DNA of 64,000 bases from Caballeronia megalochromosomata (GTDB lineage: Bacteria; Pseudomonadota; Gammaproteobacteria; Burkholderiales; Burkholderiaceae), in NCBI GenBank assembly GCA_001580565.1, contig LRBF01000250.1, forward strand, positions 53,950-117,949, given 5' to 3'. A program made the position numbers and the translations under genes. Below the pieces are notes generated by a model. The model was given only the letters and a program-made list of their open reading frames with translations. It did no database searches and was not told the origin of the DNA. Shown in pieces: positions 34,562-44,107 of the stretch; the stretch's first letter is position 1; each line of letters starts with the position of its first letter.

Positions 34562-35794
34562 ATGAACCGATTGCCGGAACATTCCGTTGAAGTCACGACC
34601 GCGTCCAGCGACGCTGCCGCTGAATCCGTTTCAGAGTCTCGCGTTTTCGATATCGATGAAAACGCGCTGGCAGAACTCGCGCAACGCGTCAAGGTGTGGG
34701 GGCGCGAGTTGGGGTTCGGTGCGGTCGGTATCAGCGATATCGACCTGACGGATGCCGAGCAAGGCCTTGCTGACTGGCTCGAAGCAGGCTATCACGGCGA
34801 AATGGATTATATGGCCAAACATGGGATGAAACGCGCAAGACCCGCCGAGCTTGTGGCCGGAACGCGACGTGTCATCACCGCGCGCATGGCCTATCTGCCG
34901 GCGCAAACGCTCGCGAAAACGGGCGATGAAAGTGTCGCGACAGCCGATGGTCAGAAGAACGACTGGCGCGCGATCGAATGGTCGCGGCTTGCGAAGCCGT
35001 CGCAGGCGCTGGTCTCCATCTATGCGCGCGGCCGCGATTATCACAAGGTCATGCGCAATCGTCTGCAGCAGCTGGCGGAGCGCATCGAGAGCGAGATCGG
35101 GCCGTTCGGGCATCGCGCGTTCACGGATTCCGCGCCGGTGCTGGAAGTCGCGCTCGCGCAGAAGGCGGGCAACGGCTGGCGCGGCAAGCATACGCTGCTG
35201 CTCGATCGCGATGCCGGATCGCTCTTCTTTCTCGGCGAAATCTTCGTCGATGTCCCGTTGCCCGTCGATCCGCATCCCGAGCAGGAAGGCGCGCATTGCG
35301 GGCAGTGCACGCGCTGCATCGACGCGTGTCCGACGGGCGCGATCGTCGCGCCGTATCGCGTGGATGCGCGGCGCTGCATCTCGTATCTGACGATCGAACT
35401 GCACGGCAGCATTCCCGAGGAGATGCGTCCGCTGATCGGCAATCGTGTTTATGGCTGCGACGACTGCCAGCTCGTCTGTCCATGGAACAAGTTCGCGCAG
35501 GCTGCGCCCGTCGCGGATTTCGACGTGCGGCATGGGCTCGATCGCGCGACGCTCGTCGAGCTCTTTGCATGGAGCGCCGGGGATTTCGACACGCGCATGC
35601 AGGGCAGCGCGATCCGGCGCATCGGACATGAGCGCTGGCTGCGCAATATCGCGGTCGGGATGGGCAATGCGCTGCGTTCCTCCGCGCTCGATGCAGGCGA
35701 ACGCGAGGCCATCGTCGATGCGTTGCGCGCGCGTGAAGATGACTCGTCCGAGTTGGTGCGCGAACACGTTCGTTGGGCGCTGGAGCAATCATGA
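34562..35794 (+). CDS. queG: tRNA epoxyqueuosine(34) reductase QueG
   Basis: A 410-residue cobalamin/4Fe-4S enzyme catalysing the last step of queuosine formation. Two ferredoxin-type motifs, CGQCTRCIDACPTGAI and CDDCQLVCPWN, are visible, after the FGAVGISDIDL N-terminus and an ALE...HTLLLDRDAGS core. ATG 34562 is used; a GTG lies directly upstream. The stop overlaps the ogt start (ATGA). Confidence 0.95.
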   Translation: MNRLPEHSVEVTTASSDAAAESVSESRVFDIDENALAELAQRVKVWGRELGFGAVGISDIDLTDAEQGLADWLEAGYHGEMDYMAKHGMKRARPAELVAGTRRVITARMAYLPAQTLAKTGDESVATADGQKNDWRAIEWSRLAKPSQALVSIYARGRDYHKVMRNRLQQLAERIESEIGPFGHRAFTDSAPVLEVALAQKAGNGWRGKHTLLLDRDAGSLFFLGEIFVDVPLPVDPHPEQEGAHCGQCTRCIDACPTGAIVAPYRVDARRCISYLTIELHGSIPEEMRPLIGNRVYGCDDCQLVCPWNKFAQAAPVADFDVRHGLDRATLVELFAWSAGDFDTRMQGSAIRRIGHERWLRNIAVGMGNALRSSALDAGEREAIVDALRAREDDSSELVREHVRWALEQS

Positions 35795-36273
35795 AGACCA
35801 TTCCCTACGATGCCGTGATCGACGCGCCGTTCGGCAAAGTCGGCATACGCGCCGATGCGCAGTCCGTGCGCGAGATCGTCTATCTGCCGGACGATGTCGA
35901 AAGTATCGAGCCGCACACGCCGCTCGCGCGGGAAGCCGCCACGCAGATTTGCCGTTACTTCGACACGCCGTCGATGCGCTTCGACCTGCCGCTCGCGATT
36001 CGCGGCACCGCGTTTCAGCAGCGCGTGTGGAAAGGTATCGCCGGCATCGCGGCGGGGCATGTCTGGACCTATGGCCAGCTCGCGCGCGAGATCGGCAGCG
36101 TGCCGCGCGCGGTCGGGCAGGCGTGCGGCTCCAATCCGCTGCCGATCGTGATACCGTGCCACCGGGTAGTGGCATCGGGCGGGATCGGCGGCTTCGCGCA
36201 TCATCCCGGCGACGGTTTTTATCGCAACGTGAAGCGCTGGCTGCTGGCGCATGAAGGTGTATCGATCGCATGA
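35791..36273 (+). CDS. ogt: Methylated-DNA-[protein]-cysteine S-methyltransferase Ogt
   Basis: A 160-residue DNA repair protein. The acceptor-cysteine motif PIVIPCHRVV is followed by GFAHHPGDGFYRNVKRWLL, where relatives usually have GGxxxxKxxLLxxE. It removes alkyl groups from O6-alkylguanine. It begins at an ATGA overlap with queG and ends in one with xerD: a three-gene operon. Confidence 0.92.
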   Translation: MKTIPYDAVIDAPFGKVGIRADAQSVREIVYLPDDVESIEPHTPLAREAATQICRYFDTPSMRFDLPLAIRGTAFQQRVWKGIAGIAAGHVWTYGQLAREIGSVPRAVGQACGSNPLPIVIPCHRVVASGGIGGFAHHPGDGFYRNVKRWLLAHEGVSIA

Positions 36274-37199
36274 CGAGCGCAACGACTGAAGCAATACAGA
36301 CGCCGGAACTGAGCGCGAGTCAGGACGCGATCGATCTCTTTTGCGATGCACTCTGGCTCGAACACGGGCTCGCGAAAAACTCGCTCGAAGCGTACCGGCG
36401 CGACCTCAAACTCTTCGCGGAGTGGCTCGGCAAGACGCGCGGCGCGTCGATCGATTTCGCTACTGAAGCCGACATGAACGGCTACATGGCCGCGCGCCGC
36501 GGCGACAAGGCGACGTCCGCGAACCGGCGCCTGTCTGTCTTTCGGCGCTATTACGCGTGGGCGTTGCGTGAGCATCGCGTGGGCTCCGACCCGACGCTCA
36601 AGCTGCGCTCGGCCAAGCAGCCGCCGCGCTTTCCTTCGACGCTCAACGAGGCGCAAGTCGAAGCGCTGCTCGGCGCACCCGACATCGAGACGCCGCTCGG
36701 CCTGCGCGATCGCACGATGCTCGAACTGATGTACGCGAGCGGCCTGCGCGTGACCGAGCTCGTGACGCTGAAAACGGTCGAACTCGGCCTGAACGAAGGC
36801 GTCGTGCGCGTGATGGGCAAGGGCTCGAAGGAACGGCTGATCCCGTTCGGCGAGACGGCACACGACTGGCTCGAGCGCTATCTGCGCGAATCGCGTCCGG
36901 TGCTGCTCGGCGCGCGTTCCGCCGATGCGCTTTTCGTCACCACGCGCGGCGAAGGCATGACGCGTCAGCAGTTCTGGAACATCATCAAGCGCCATGCGTT
37001 GAACGGCGGCGTGCATGCGCCGCTCTCGCCGCACACGCTGCGGCACGCGTTTGCGACGCATCTGCTCAATCACGGCGCAGACCTGCGCGTCGTGCAATTG
37101 CTGCTCGGGCATTCGGATATCTCGACGACGCAGATCTATACGCACGTTGCGCGCGAGCGCTTGCATAAGCTGCATCGGGAGCATCATCCGCGGGGGTGA
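36270..37199 (+). CDS. xerD: Site-specific tyrosine recombinase XerD
   Basis: A 309-residue recombinase that acts with XerC at dif to resolve chromosome dimers. The N-terminal SAM-like domain covers ~residues 15-105 and the catalytic domain ~125-305. The catalytic signatures are ELMYASGLRVTELVTL, HTLRHAFATHLL, GHSDISTTQIYTHV (Tyr nucleophile). As a genomic household XerD it is not linked to an integrated element. Confidence 0.95.
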   Translation: MTSATTEAIQTPELSASQDAIDLFCDALWLEHGLAKNSLEAYRRDLKLFAEWLGKTRGASIDFATEADMNGYMAARRGDKATSANRRLSVFRRYYAWALREHRVGSDPTLKLRSAKQPPRFPSTLNEAQVEALLGAPDIETPLGLRDRTMLELMYASGLRVTELVTLKTVELGLNEGVVRVMGKGSKERLIPFGETAHDWLERYLRESRPVLLGARSADALFVTTRGEGMTRQQFWNIIKRHALNGGVHAPLSPHTLRHAFATHLLNHGADLRVVQLLLGHSDISTTQIYTHVARERLHKLHREHHPRG

Positions 37200-37264
37200 T
37201 AACGCTTCATCGCGAACGATCGTGCTGGCGCCTCTCACGCTCGCGCACTCGCTACAATGCGTCC

Positions 37265-37756
37265 ATGTCGAAAGCCAAACACGTATCCGAAACGCCCGCG
37301 ACGCAGTTCCTGCGCCGCCACAAGGTCGAGTTCGGTGAGCATCCCTACGATTACGTCGGGCGTGGCGGCACGGAGGAATCCGCGCGGCAGCTCGGTGTGG
37401 ACGAGCACGTCGTCGTCAAGACGCTCGTGATGGAGGACGAGCACGCGAAGCCGCTCATCGTTCTCATGCACGGCGACCGCACCGTGTCCACGAAGAACCT
37501 CGCGCGGCAGACGGGCGCGAAGCGCATCGAACCGTGCAAGCCCGAAGTGGCCAACCGGCATTCGGGTTTTCTCGTGGGCGGCACATCGCCGTTCGGCACG
37601 AAGAAAGCCATGCCCGTGTACGTCGAATCGAGCATTCTCGATCTCGACCGGATCTATCTGAACGGCGGGCGGCGCGGCTATCTGGTGAGCCTGCGGCCGT
37701 CCGTTCTCACCGAGTTGCTCGACGCAAAACCCGTGCAGTGCGCGAGCGTCGATTAG
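37265..37756 (+). CDS. ybaK: Cys-tRNA(Pro)/Cys-tRNA(Cys) deacylase YbaK
   Basis: A 163-residue INS-superfamily deacylase. It has VVKTLVMEDEHAKPLIVLMHGDRTVSTKNLAR and the GGTSPFGTKKAMPVYVE block with the catalytic Lys region. It clears proline tRNAs mischarged with cysteine. The ATG at 37265 is chosen over the upstream ORF start. Confidence 0.9.
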   Translation: MSKAKHVSETPATQFLRRHKVEFGEHPYDYVGRGGTEESARQLGVDEHVVVKTLVMEDEHAKPLIVLMHGDRTVSTKNLARQTGAKRIEPCKPEVANRHSGFLVGGTSPFGTKKAMPVYVESSILDLDRIYLNGGRRGYLVSLRPSVLTELLDAKPVQCASVD

Positions 37757-37792
37757 AATGCGTTCCGCTCTCGCCACCAACGAAAACACATC

Positions 37793-38428
37793 ATGATTTT
37801 TCTGATCGTCGCCGTCGTGTCCTATCTGATCGGCTCGATTTCATTCGCCGTCGTCGTGAGTCACGCGATGGGGCTGGCCGATCCCCGCTCATACGGCTCG
37901 GGCAATCCCGGCGCGACCAACGTGCTGCGCACCGGCAACAAAAAGGCCGCGATCCTCACGCTGATCGGCGACGCGTTCAAGGGCTGGCTGCCCGTGTGGG
38001 TCGTCGGGCATTTCGGCGCGAGCTTCGGCTGGGATCAGGCGGGCATCAACACGGCCACGGCGCTCGCGGCCATCGCAGTGTTTCTCGGGCATCTGTACCC
38101 AGTTTTCTTCAGATTCCAGGGCGGCAAGGGCGTCGCGACGGCGGCGGGCGTGCTGCTCGCGATCCATCCGGCGCTCGGCGTCGCGACGCTGCTCACGTGG
38201 CTCATCATCGCGTTCTTCTTCCGCTATTCGTCGCTCGCGGCGCTCGTCGCGGCGGTGTTCGCGCCGTTCTTCCAGGTTTTTTTGTTCGGACCGAGCCGCA
38301 TCTCGCTCGCCGTCCTGGCGATGAGCCTGCTGCTCATCTGGCGGCATCGCGCGAATATTTCGAAGTTGCTTGCGGGGCAGGAAAGCCGCATCGGCGAAAA
38401 GAAGAAAGCGGCGCAAGCGCCCGAATAA
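37793..38428 (+). CDS. plsY: Glycerol-3-phosphate acyltransferase PlsY
   Basis: A 211-residue inner-membrane enzyme that adds an acyl group from acyl phosphate to glycerol 3-phosphate. It has five membrane helices. The loop motifs are GSGNPGATNVLRTG, GDAFKGWLPVW and GGKGVATAAGVLL. A terminator follows the stop. Confidence 0.95.
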   Translation: MIFLIVAVVSYLIGSISFAVVVSHAMGLADPRSYGSGNPGATNVLRTGNKKAAILTLIGDAFKGWLPVWVVGHFGASFGWDQAGINTATALAAIAVFLGHLYPVFFRFQGGKGVATAAGVLLAIHPALGVATLLTWLIIAFFFRYSSLAALVAAVFAPFFQVFLFGPSRISLAVLAMSLLLIWRHRANISKLLAGQESRIGEKKKAAQAPE

Positions 38429-38431
38429 CGC

Positions 38432-38467
38432 AAAAAGCCGCTCCGACGCAAACCGGAACGGCTTTTT
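38432..38467. terminator. bidirectional terminator between plsY and yajQ
   Basis: AAAAAGCCG/CGGCTTTTT with additional TCCG/CGGA pairing beneath it. It is T-rich in both directions. Confidence 0.88.
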
Positions 38468-38488
38468 CGCTTCGGAAGCGGCAGTGGA

Positions 38489-38974
38489 TCAGTCGCGGAA
38501 GTTGTTGAAGTCGAGCGGCGTATCCGTGACTTCCTTCTTCAGCAGCGCGATGGCGCTTTGCAGGTCGTCGCGCTTCGTGCCTTGCACGCGCACCGCGTCG
38601 CCCTGAATGCTCGCCTGCACCTTGATCTTGCTGTCCTTCACGATCTTGACGATCTTCTTCGCGAGATCGCCCGACACGCCTTTCTTCACCGTGACGACCT
38701 GCTTGAGCTTGTCGCCGCCGATCTTCTCCTGCTTGCCGTAGTCGAGAAAACGCACGTCGACGCTGCGCTTGGCCAGCTTGTTCAGAAGAACATCCTTCAC
38801 CTGGCCGAGCTTGAAATCGTCGTCGGCGTAGAGCGTGAGTTCGCGCTCTTTCTGCTCGACGCGTGAATCCGAACCCTTGAAGTCGAAGCGCGTGGAAATT
38901 TCCTTGTTCGACTGCTCGATCGCGTTCTTCACTTCGATCATGTTTGCTTCGCTGACGACGTCAAACGATGGCAT
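38489..38974 (-). CDS. YajQ family nucleotide-binding protein
   Basis: A 161-residue protein with two ferredoxin-like repeats. It begins MPSFDVVSEANMIEVKNAI and ends AIALLKKEVTDTPLDFNNFRD, which is the YajQ signature. Homologues bind cyclic di-GMP or nucleotides and affect stress and virulence. The start 38974 is chosen as it fits family length. Confidence 0.92.
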   Translation of the reverse strand: MPSFDVVSEANMIEVKNAIEQSNKEISTRFDFKGSDSRVEQKERELTLYADDDFKLGQVKDVLLNKLAKRSVDVRFLDYGKQEKIGGDKLKQVVTVKKGVSGDLAKKIVKIVKDSKIKVQASIQGDAVRVQGTKRDDLQSAIALLKKEVTDTPLDFNNFRD

Positions 38975-39092
38975 CTGTCTTTCTCCTTCATTGAGGCGAG
39001 CGCGCTGAGCGCGGCTCGCGCAATCGCTATAATCACGCACCTGGCGTCATTCTACCGACGCGCCCCGGTTTTCCCCAAACCTGTCTTCTCAC

Positions 39093-40100
39093 ATGCTTCT
39101 CGCGGATTACTCCCTGCTCCGGCACAACACCTTCGGCTTCGATGCGCGCGCGCGTTATGCGATGCACATCGATTCCGTCGACGCGGCCGCCGCGCTCGCC
39201 ACCGATACGCGCATCGCGAACATGCCGCAACTCGTGCTCGGCGGCGGCAGCAATGTCGTGCTGACGCGCGATTTCGACGGCGTCGCGCTGATCGTCGCCA
39301 TCGCGGGAAAACGCGTGATCGGCGAAGACGACGATGCGTGGCTCATCGAAGCCGGCGCGGGCGAGAACTGGCACGATTTCGTTGCCTGGACGCTCGCACA
39401 AGGCATGCCGGGTCTCGAAAACCTCGCGTTGATTCCGGGCACGGTCGGCGCGGCGCCGATTCAGAACATCGGCGCCTATGGGCTCGAAATGGGCGAGCGC
39501 TTCGAGCGGCTCAGCGCAGTCGAACTCGCGACCGGCGAGCGCGTGGAATTCGATCGCGCCGCGTGCGCCTTCGGTTATCGCGACAGCTTTTTCAAGCGGG
39601 CAGGACGCGGGCGCTTCATGATCACGTCGGTGGTGTTCAGGTTGCCGAAAGTGTGGACGCCACGCGCCGGATACGCCGATGTCGCGCGCGCGCTCGAAGG
39701 CGCCGCGAATCCGGATGCGCAGGCTATTTTCGATGCGGTCGTCGCCGTGCGCCGCGCCAAGCTGCCCGACTGGACCGTGCTCGGCAATGCGGGCAGCTTC
39801 TTCAAGAATCCGGTCGTGAGCGCGGCGGCATTCGAGACGTTGAAACAGTGCGAACCCGGCGTCGTCTCGTATCCCCAGGCGGATGGACACGTGAAGCTCG
39901 CGGCGGGCTGGCTGATCGACCAGTGCGGCTGGAAGGGGCGCGGCATCGGCGGCGCAGCGGTGCATGACCGTCAGGCGCTCGTACTCGTGAATCGCGGCGG
40001 CGCGACAGGCGCGCAAGTGCTCGAACTGGCCGAAGCCATCAAGCGCGACGTGCTCGCGCGCTTCGATGTCGAACTGGAGATGGAACCGGTCACGCTCTGA
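39093..40100 (+). CDS. murB: UDP-N-acetylenolpyruvoylglucosamine reductase MurB
   Basis: A 335-residue type I (E. coli-like) FAD enzyme of peptidoglycan synthesis. It has LVLGGGSNVVLTRDFDGVA, the GTVGAAPIQNIGAYGLEM block with the FAD-contacting residues, the catalytic Ser in NAGSFFKNPVVS and a C-terminal LIDQCGWKGRGIGGAAVH. Complete length. Confidence 0.94.
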   Translation: MLLADYSLLRHNTFGFDARARYAMHIDSVDAAAALATDTRIANMPQLVLGGGSNVVLTRDFDGVALIVAIAGKRVIGEDDDAWLIEAGAGENWHDFVAWTLAQGMPGLENLALIPGTVGAAPIQNIGAYGLEMGERFERLSAVELATGERVEFDRAACAFGYRDSFFKRAGRGRFMITSVVFRLPKVWTPRAGYADVARALEGAANPDAQAIFDAVVAVRRAKLPDWTVLGNAGSFFKNPVVSAAAFETLKQCEPGVVSYPQADGHVKLAAGWLIDQCGWKGRGIGGAAVHDRQALVLVNRGGATGAQVLELAEAIKRDVLARFDVELEMEPVTL

Positions 40101-40111
40101 ACCTGAAGAAC

Positions 40112-40148
40112 AAAAAACCCGCCGAACCAGAGTCCGGCGGGTTTTTTT
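40112..40148. terminator. bidirectional terminator between murB and argG
   Basis: AAAAAACCCGCCG/CGGCGGGTTTTTTT stem with a short loop. It serves the two convergent genes. Confidence 0.9.
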
Positions 40149-40167
40149 GCATCCAGAAACGAGCGAA

Positions 40168-41397
40168 TTACGCTCCGCGCTGGCGGCGTGCGTTTTCCGC
40201 AATGCGCATGCGCAGCGCGTTCAGCTTGATGAAGCCGCCGGCGTCGGCCTGATTGTAGGCGCCGCCGTCGTCGTCGAAGGTCGCGATGGTCTTGTCGAAC
40301 AAGGTTTCCTTCGAATCGCGCGCGACCACCGACACGCTGCCCTTGTAGAGCTTCACGCGCGTCCAGCCGTTGACCTTCTCCTGCGTGTGGTCGATCAGCA
40401 CCTGCAGCGCGCGGCGCTCCGGGCTCCACCAGTAGCCGTTGTAGATCAGCGATGCGTAACGCGGCATCAGATCGTCCTTCAGGTGCGCCACTTCGCGATC
40501 GAGCGTGATCGACTCGATGCCTCGGTGCGCCTTCAGCATGATCGTGCCGCCCGGCGTTTCATAGCAGCCGCGCGACTTCATGCCGACGTAGCGGTTCTCG
40601 ACCAGATCCAGACGGCCGATGCCGTGCTTGCCGCCGAGGCGGTTCAGCTCGGTCAGCATGTCGGCGGGCGACAGGCGCTTGCCGTTCAGCGCGACCGGGT
40701 CACCCTTCTCGAATTCGATATCGACGTACTCGGCCTGATCCGGCGCCTCTTCCGGCGACACCGTCCAGCGCCACATATCGGCTTCGGCCTCGGCCTTCGG
40801 GTCTTCAAGATGGCGGCCTTCGAACGAGATGTGCAGCAGGTTCGCGTCCATGGAGTAGGGCGCGCCGCCTTGCTTGTGCTTCATTTCGATCGGAATACCG
40901 GCCTTCTCGGCGTACGCGAGCAGCTTTTCGCGCGAGAGCAGGTCCCATTCGCGCCACGGCGCGATCACCTTGATGCCGGGTTCAAGCGAGTAATAGCCGA
41001 GTTCGAAGCGGACCTGATCGTTGCCCTTGCCGGTCGCGCCGTGCGAGACGGCCTGCGCGCCGGTCGCGCGCGCGATCTCGATCTGGCGCTTCGCGATCAG
41101 CGGACGCGCGATCGACGTACCGAGCAGATACTCGCCTTCGTAGATGGTGTTCGCGCGGAACATCGGGAACACGAAATCGCGCACGAACTCTTCACGCAGG
41201 TCTTCGATGAAGATGTTGTCCTGCTTGATGCCGAGCTGGAGCGCCTTCTTTCGTGCGGGCTCCAGTTCCTCGCCCTGGCCGATGTCGGCCGTGAAGGTCA
41301 CGACTTCGGCGTCGTAGTTGTCCTGCAACCATTTCAGGATGACGGAGGTGTCGAGACCGCCCGAATAGGCGAGCACGACTTTCTTGATATCGCTCAT
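40168..41397 (-). CDS. argG: Argininosuccinate synthase ArgG
   Basis: A 409-residue enzyme condensing citrulline and aspartate. The N-type ATP pyrophosphatase loop AYSGGLDTS is at residues 10-18, and GKGNDQVRFELGYY and ENRYVGMKSRGCYETPGGT are also present. It lies downstream of argF, the enzyme that makes citrulline, with its own leader. Confidence 0.96.
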   Translation of the reverse strand: MSDIKKVVLAYSGGLDTSVILKWLQDNYDAEVVTFTADIGQGEELEPARKKALQLGIKQDNIFIEDLREEFVRDFVFPMFRANTIYEGEYLLGTSIARPLIAKRQIEIARATGAQAVSHGATGKGNDQVRFELGYYSLEPGIKVIAPWREWDLLSREKLLAYAEKAGIPIEMKHKQGGAPYSMDANLLHISFEGRHLEDPKAEAEADMWRWTVSPEEAPDQAEYVDIEFEKGDPVALNGKRLSPADMLTELNRLGGKHGIGRLDLVENRYVGMKSRGCYETPGGTIMLKAHRGIESITLDREVAHLKDDLMPRYASLIYNGYWWSPERRALQVLIDHTQEKVNGWTRVKLYKGSVSVVARDSKETLFDKTIATFDDDGGAYNQADAGGFIKLNALRMRIAENARRQRGA

Positions 41398-41502
41398 GGT
41401 GAACTCGTGTGCTGAAAAGCCGGTGCGGCGGTTGTGCGCGGCTTCGCGTCCGCCGGGCGCGCGACGGGCATGAAGTGCGCGGAAAAAACGCTATTTTGAC
41501 AT

Positions 41503-41540
41503 TAAAAAGCCGCGCTTCCGCAAATTTGGGATGCGCGGCT
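41503..41540 (-). terminator. terminator after argF
   Basis: Minus-strand stem AGCCGCGC/GCGCGGCT (41540-41533 and 41515-41508) followed by TTTTTAATG. It separates argF from argG. Confidence 0.82.
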
Positions 41541-41560
41541 CATCGGCAGCGCCGTTTTGC

Positions 41561-42490
41561 TCAGTGATTCAGCTTGCCGAGCAGGAGATACTCCATCAGC
41601 GCCTTCTGGACGTGCAGACGGTTCTCCGCCTCGTCCCAGACCACGCTCTGCGGACCGTCGATGACTTCCGCGCTCACTTCCTCGCCGCGATGCGCGGGCA
41701 GGCAGTGCATGAAAAGCGCGTCGGGATTGGCGCGCGCCATCATCTCGGCATCGACGCAATAGTCGGCGAATGCCTTCATGCGCGCCTCGTTCTCGGCTTC
41801 GAAACCCATACTGGTCCAGACGTCCGTCGTGACGAGATCGGCGCCGGCGCACGCTTCGTTCGGATCGTCGAACTCTTCGTAGAACGGCTTGCTGTCCTCG
41901 GAGACCAGCGCGGGATCGAGCTTGTAGCCGAGCGGCGTCGAGAGGCGCAACTTGAAACCGAGGATGTGCGCGGCCTCGATCCACGTGTAGAGCATGTTGT
42001 TGGCGTCACCGACCCACGCGACCGTCTTGCCGTGAATCGGACCGCGATGCTCGTAGAACGTGAAGATGTCCGCAAGCACCTGACACGGGTGATATTCGTT
42101 GGTCAGCCCGTTGATGACAGGCACCCGCGAGCTTTCCGCGAAGCGCTGGATGATGTCCTGACCGAACGTGCGGATCATGATGATGTCGACCATGCGCGAG
42201 ATGACCTGCGCCGAATCCTCGATCGGCTCGCCGCGGCCGAGCTGCGTGTCGCGCGTGTTCATGAACACCGCGTGGCCGCCCAACTGGAAAATGCCGGCTT
42301 CGAAGGAGAGGCGCGTGCGCGTCGAACTCTTCTCGAAGATCATCGCGAGCGTGCGGTCGTGCAGCGGATGATAGGTCTCGTAGTTCTTGAACTTGCGCTT
42401 CAGGATGCGCGCGCGTTCGAGTACGTACTCGTAGTCATCGAGCGAAAAATCCTTGAACTGAAGATAGTGGCGAATTTTCTTGGCGGTCAT
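41561..42490 (-). CDS. argF: Ornithine carbamoyltransferase ArgF
   Basis: A 309-residue enzyme forming citrulline. The carbamoyl-phosphate motif SSTRTR (56-60 for STRTR), HPCQVLADI and the HCLPAHRG ornithine loop are visible. I use ATG 42490 (MTAKKIRHYL); the TTG three codons earlier is a less likely start. Confidence 0.96.
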   Translation of the reverse strand: MTAKKIRHYLQFKDFSLDDYEYVLERARILKRKFKNYETYHPLHDRTLAMIFEKSSTRTRLSFEAGIFQLGGHAVFMNTRDTQLGRGEPIEDSAQVISRMVDIIMIRTFGQDIIQRFAESSRVPVINGLTNEYHPCQVLADIFTFYEHRGPIHGKTVAWVGDANNMLYTWIEAAHILGFKLRLSTPLGYKLDPALVSEDSKPFYEEFDDPNEACAGADLVTTDVWTSMGFEAENEARMKAFADYCVDAEMMARANPDALFMHCLPAHRGEEVSAEVIDGPQSVVWDEAENRLHVQKALMEYLLLGKLNH

Positions 42491-43010
42491 GAAACGCAAG
42501 CGGCGGCTTCGAACCGGCCGCTACGCCATGAGGCGTCAGGGCCGGACGGCGCCGCCGTCGGGAGTGGTATCGCATTTGAGCATAAAGGATTTTGCGATGT
42601 TTGACGAGGCTGGCCAAAACGAGGCCGGCGCGCGCAGAAGCCCGGCCGCCGGCCCCGTGATACCCCCGATGGACGCAGCCGCTGTCTGTGTGCGCTGCGG
42701 AAAAGAGGTCGCTGCTGTATAATTGCGGTCGCTCGTTTCAACAGTTCTGCAACATTCAGCACCGTTTCACGCACATCTGCGGCGAAAGGTTCGCAAGAAT
42801 CCGGTCGGCGTGAGCTTGTGCGTTCCGATTTCGCGGTGGATTGCCCAGTGCTGTCGAGTCCGCCATTCCTGTCGCGGGCGCGGCCGGTTCCGAGAGAATC
42901 GACTCGCGCGAGACCGCCCGGCGCTTTTTTGCGGCGCCTGCCCTTGCGGTTCCCTGCGTCAGGCATGTGCGTCCCGGTGCGCGTCACCGGCCGTCAAAAG
43001 GTATTGCTAC
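42491..43010. promoter_or_regulatory. argF / DUF3579 intergenic region with a -10 element
   Basis: About 520 bases between divergent genes. The antisense ORF across it is Arg/Pro-rich and is not accepted. On the plus strand a perfect TATAAT lies at 42718-42723, without a clear -35, and would give the DUF3579 gene a leader of ~280 bases. No hairpin of note. Confidence 0.4.
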
Positions 43011-43346
43011 ATGGCTGAATCATCCTCTACCGAATACTTCATACAAGGCATCACCAAGAACGGGAGGAAGTTTCGGCCGAGCGATTGGTCCGAGCGCCTG
43101 TGCGGCGTGATGTCGGGCTTCGGCCCCAAGGCGAGAGGGCCCAATGCCCGCCTGCAATATTCCATCTACGTGCGTCCGACGATGATCGGCGACATCAAGG
43201 TCGTGATCGTCGATTCGCGCCTGCGCGACATCGAGCCGATGGCGTTCGACTTCGTGCTGAACTTCGCGAAGGACAATGATCTGCTCGTGACCGAGGCGTG
43301 CGAACTGCCCCCGCATCACGGCACGCAGACCCAGCAGCAAGGCTGA
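43011..43346 (+). CDS. DUF3579 domain-containing protein
   Basis: A 111-residue cytosolic protein beginning MAESSSTEYFIQGITKNGRKF and containing RLQYSIYVRPTMIGDIKVVIVDSRLRD. It is conserved next to argF in Burkholderia and relatives. Its function is unknown, and the DUF number is from memory. Confidence 0.8.
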   Translation: MAESSSTEYFIQGITKNGRKFRPSDWSERLCGVMSGFGPKARGPNARLQYSIYVRPTMIGDIKVVIVDSRLRDIEPMAFDFVLNFAKDNDLLVTEACELPPHHGTQTQQQG

Positions 43347-43372
43347 CGCGGCACTACAGAGCGCGCAGACGC

Positions 43373-43399
43373 AAAAAAGCCCGCCGAAGCGGGCTTTTT
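43373..43399. terminator. terminator downstream of the DUF3579 gene
   Basis: GCCCGC-cgaa-GCGGGC stem with A6 before and T5 after; it can act in both directions. It is 85 bases beyond the rpsT stop on the other strand. Confidence 0.85.
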
Positions 43400-43483
43400 C
43401 GTTACTGCGCAGCGGAAACAGGAAGCTGCTTCGGCGAACGCCCGATCATGCGATCAGAAGCGCTCGCCAGAAGCGAGCCGGAA

Positions 43484-43762
43484 TTACTGGGCAGCGGGGG
43501 CCTGCAGGCCCTTGATGGCTGCAGCCAGGCGGCTCTTGTGACGAGCGGCCTTGTTCTTGTGGACGATCTTCTTGTCCGCGATGATGTCCATCGTCTTGAC
43601 CGACGACTTGAACACTTCGGCGGCCTTGGCCTGATCGCCGGCGTCGATAGCCTTGCGAACAGCCTTGATGGCCGTACGGAACTTCGAGCGCAGCGCCGAG
43701 TTGTGCGAGTTGGCTTTGGCGGCCTGACGGGCGCGCTTGCGAGCTTGAGCGGAATTTGCCAT
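43484..43762 (-). CDS. rpsT: 30S ribosomal protein S20
   Basis: A 92-residue basic protein, beginning MANSAQARKRARQAAKANSHN and ending in KGLQAPAAQ. It is a primary binder of 16S rRNA. A strong promoter lies ~210 bases upstream (43975-44004), giving a long leader consistent with the known S20 autoregulation. Confidence 0.98.
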   Translation of the reverse strand: MANSAQARKRARQAAKANSHNSALRSKFRTAIKAVRKAIDAGDQAKAAEVFKSSVKTMDIIADKKIVHKNKAARHKSRLAAAIKGLQAPAAQ

Positions 43763-44107
43763 GACGGTTTCCTTGTCCTGTTTCTGCTGTTACTTGTCCG
43801 GAGCGCGTGGCCGGCGAGGGCTTTAAAAACCCCGTCGCGGGCACTCGAGCGCGCTGCCTTTGATCTGAAATCCCGGGAACGATTGCCCGAGAACCTCTTA
43901 AAACATCGCCGGCCAGAGCCGGAAAAGACGCGAAGCTACGCCATCCAAAGAATTTTGGAGCTTCGAAACCGGAAATTATAGCAAGGGAATATGAGACGTG
44001 ACAAGCGCTGCGTGGATCGCGTCGTCGCCGGGCGATTTGATGCATTTGGTCCGCAGCACGTGGAGTCTCGTGGGCGCGCGGCGCGTGGCCCGTATAATAA
44101 GCGCCCC
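43763..44107. other. rpsT leader and divergent murJ promoter region
   Basis: 345 bases with no gene. It holds the rpsT leader, the rpsT promoter at 43975-44004 and, on the other strand, a TATAAT at 44093-44098 that ends only 9 bases before the murJ ATG. Confidence 0.6.
43975..44004 (-). promoter_or_regulatory. rpsT sigma-70 promoter
   Basis: Minus-strand TTGTCA (44004-43999), an 18-base spacer and TATAAT (43980-43975), close to consensus. Confidence 0.75.

Noticed and set aside
36270..37199. Tyrosine recombinase as mark of an integrative element
   Set aside because: Sequence and operon context (queG-ogt-xerD) fit the housekeeping XerD; no att sites or cargo are seen.
42487..42987. 166-codon minus-strand frame upstream of argF
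   Set aside because: Arg/Pro-rich, with no start or domain support; it overlaps the plus-strand -10 element of the DUF3579 gene.
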